From Lewinellaceae bacterium (GTDB taxonomy: Bacteria > Bacteroidota > Bacteroidia > Chitinophagales > Saprospiraceae): a DNA stretch of 64,000 nt. Shown here piece after piece: positions 61,961 to 64,000 of this stretch (positions are counted from its first letter, which is position 1; the number at the start of each line of letters is the position of its first letter). Both the position numbers and the translations under genes were made by a program. The notes below the pieces were generated by a model, which saw only the letters and a program-made list of their open reading frames with translations, made no database searches and was not told where the DNA came from. The DNA is taken from positions 200,235 to 264,234 of the forward strand of contig JADJSY010000005.1 of NCBI GenBank assembly GCA_016711435.1, written 5' to 3'.

Positions 61961-62140
61961 AAATACCAAGCGCAGCATGAAATATTATGGAAGGCATATC
62001 ATAAAAATAATTCTTTGCACTACCTGTACTATAACTTCTCTCATATTTATGCTCCACTGATCCGGCCAAACTAAAAAACAAACGAAAGACTTTTCTCAAC
62101 TTTGCCCTATACGCACATCCACCCAACCCTCCTTCCGCCC

Positions 62141-64000
62141 ATGTACTACCACTACGGAAAACCGCCGCGCGCCCAAGCCGCCCCCGGCGCCACCCGCAAA
62201 CCTACGGCACCACCTGGTGGGGCCAGCAATGACTTCAGGCGCTCACCAACATTGACCTCCAACTACGTCTGCCGCCTGGGAAAACTTACGCCAACTAAGG
62301 CCTGCGCCTTACGACCTGGAGCTGGAGGGAAATACCATCAACGCCAAAGTAACCGGCTCGCGACCCAAACCTTACCAGGTCCAGATCCCCGTACCGGTTT
62401 CCGGCCGAGACCCGCGAACGCCTGCTGCGGGTGGTGACCGAAAACCCGCTGTTCCTCTCAAATTGCTCAACCGCGAATTGCCCCCCGAACTGAACCGAAG
62501 CCTGCCTGGCGAGGGAATTCCTATTTTCCGCGGCGTTGGGACGACCTCAAAGGTTCCTGTTCCTGCCCGACTGGGCGGTACCCTGCAAACACATGGCGGC
62601 GGTACTGTACTTGGTGGCCAACGAGATAGATAAAATCCTTTCGCTAGTTTTCGACCTGCACCAGTTCGACCTGATAGCGGCCTTGCAAGAAAGCGGCTAC
62701 ACGGAAGAGCAGGGAATCTGTACCGGTTACCGGGCTGGCCGGAATTGCAACAAGAGGTCACTGCGGGAAAAACAGACTTTTCCTTCGACGAGAGGGTTTT
62801 GCAACACTCGATCTTTCCCTTGCTCTCTGACTGCCGCGACAAACTGCTGTGGATGCCGACCGAAAAGCCGGTGTTTTTCCCCGAGGGTGACTTCAAAAAA
62901 ACTTGGCCTCGGCGTATAAAACGGCGCCGGAGAGGTCGCAAAGCCTGCAGTTGGTAGACAAGAAACAGACGGACTAGCACGACGTGCCCTCCAGGCTACC
63001 GAAAATGTCTGGCTTATCCTGGATTCCCGCAACGCGGAGTTTTATCGACTGCTCGTTTTTGGACGTGCGTGAAGTAATCCTGTGCGCCAGTTCGATTCGA
63101 TGGGCGGGCTGGCGTTTTGGCAGGCCCTGCCACAGGCACAGGTAGCGTTGAGCGCACCGGGATCTCCGGTCTTTTAACTTGGCATGCCGGGTTAGGGAAA
63201 TGCTGGCCCGACGCGGCGGTTTTATGCCGCAACGGCCCTCCCAGTGTTGCGAACCCGGGTTGGCTCCTATTTTTCGTGCTTTTGTGCCGGCCTTGCTGAA
63301 CGCGGATGTGTCGCGCCTTGTGGGAGCGGGTAAACCGCTGCTGGCGCCCGGAATGCTGGTGTACACCGGGGAGGAACCGTGAGCACTGGCCTGCGGACTA
63401 CCTGGCGGCGTTGACCGCTGTTTTCTCGGGCTTTTCGCACAGGCGTTTGCAGGAGAATCGGCGCAGGACGGCGAATTGCCCCGCTGTTTTTTCTCGGGTC
63501 AACCGGCCGTTTCGATCGATTTGAAAACGCGAATACCCCAAAAGCATCCAACTCTGCTAAACCGGTTTTTTATAGCCGAAGAAAGATTTTGAGCGCGGTT
63601 TTGAAGTGTTTGAGGAGGAAGGAATATTTGAAGTAGGCGTCAGTATTGAAGACAAAACAATGCCGTTTCAGGCGCCGGCGCCCATGGACAAAATTTTTCG
63701 GACAAAAAATACGCGCGACTGCGGCTCGACGCCCTGCGCGACCTGAGTATGGTGGCGTTTTTTCCGCCCGCCAAGCGATCTCATCGCTTCCAAAGGGCAG
63801 GCGGAAAGTTGCGCTGACAGCCAGACATTTGTGGATGTGTTTTTTAATGCCCTGCCGGTCATTCGCCTGTTCGGCATCGAGGTGTTGTTGCCGAAAGCCT
63901 TTAAAAAACTCCTGCGCCCGGCGATGTCCGTAGCCCTGACTTCTGCGAGTAACAAAGGCAAAGTCTCCGGCTCCGGCCTGTTGTCGTTTGCCAACATGAT
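62141..64000 (+). pseudogene. SWIM zinc-finger / SNF2-type helicase region, multiply frameshifted, runs off the window
   Basis: ATG at 62141 (MYYHYGKPPRAQAAPGATRK). Read across frames the region gives WWGQQW-like and LELEGNTINAKVTGSRPKPY, then a SWIM zinc finger GSCSCPDWAVPCKHMAAVLY (C-x-C-xn-C-x-H) that needs one C restored in a CCC run near 62570. Next come VFDLHQFDLIAALQESGYTE, LLSDCRDKLLWMPTEKPVFF and NVWLILDSRNAEFYRLLVFG. The last part, VDVFFNALPVIRLFGIEVLL, PKAFKKLLRP, is the segment preceding the ATPase core of bacterial SNF2/DEAD helicases. One fused gene or two adjacent genes cannot be separated here. The helicase motor lies beyond the window. Confidence 0.7.

Noticed and set aside
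62102..63997. Many short ORFs on both strands in the right-end region
   Set aside because: They are pieces of one frameshifted + strand SWIM/SNF2-type coding region or its antisense frames, not separate genes.
1..64000. Genome-wide reassignment of TAG to tyrosine
   Set aside because: Several intact genes end naturally in TAG (PorV-like, SpoU, DUF937-OmpA, LytTR and the true end of the Omp85 gene), so TAG works as a stop; errors or local suppression are simpler.

Overview
The window reads as a chromosomal segment of a Bacteroidota bacterium, most likely of the Saprospiria (Saprospiraceae/Haliscomenobacter-like). This is inferred from the gene families (TonB receptor, type IX secretion C-terminal domains, PorV-like barrel, gliding-type SprB and CHU_C modules, formimidoylglutamate pathway, LytTR regulator), from -7 boxes of the Bacteroidota type TAnnTTTG, and from the lack of Shine-Dalgarno signals. 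No rRNA or species marker is present.

Layout. 0-5.7 kb: tail of a TonB receptor, a large secreted protein split by an in-frame TAG, and a PorV-family barrel. 5.7-10.4 kb: greA, a HIT protein, a GH113-like lipoprotein and a frameshifted gamma-glutamyltransferase. 10.5-16.6 kb (minus strand): mutL, two rhomboid proteases, a membrane-anchored EEP hydrolase, and an arginase-fold protein. 17-30.7 kb: an amino-acid dehydrogenase, an OmpA protein, a flippase-like protein with DUF3108, acyl-CoA dehydrogenase, hisS, a LOG protein, a GH57-family protein and ftcD. 31-37.3 kb: one giant adhesin-like T9SS protein of about 2,100 residues. 37.4-45 kb: a glycosyltransferase, an AlkC/AlkD-like HEAT protein, an APH/AAA kinase pair, a bactofilin-like membrane protein, an aspartate/alanine-exchanger-family transporter and a toxin-antitoxin pair. 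45-57.4 kb: xseB, a SET protein, a four-helix-bundle protein, the lemA/TPM group, an SpoU methyltransferase, an Omp85 protein with a second in-frame TAG, a DUF937-OmpA protein, a frameshifted kbl, an orphan LytTR regulator and a TIR protein with an N-terminal EAD11-like domain.

From about 57.7 kb to the end the character changes. tRNA-Val is intact, but three tRNA-Pro-like copies, a GIY-YIG gene, mobile mystery proteins A and B, an AAA/DUF4143 ATPase and a SWIM/SNF2-type helicase all carry many single-base indels. The encoded families stay recognisable across frames and several indels fall in homopolymers, so poor consensus at a contig end explains this better than old pseudogenes. An internal deletion in mobile mystery protein B suggests some real decay or misassembly as well.

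The most striking non-coding feature is a set of about 30 intergenic elements. Most are long inverted repeats whose arms are degenerate short tandem repeats with a 7-9 bp period (word families GTTATCN, GTGTTTR, GTGAGAR, TTTGATGG, GGTTGAGG, CACATAGR). Loops and inner stems differ by locus. Some are nested, some supply the stop codons of neighbouring genes, and two pairs of arms bracket single genes. I know of no named family that matches these; they are the best candidate here for an undescribed system.
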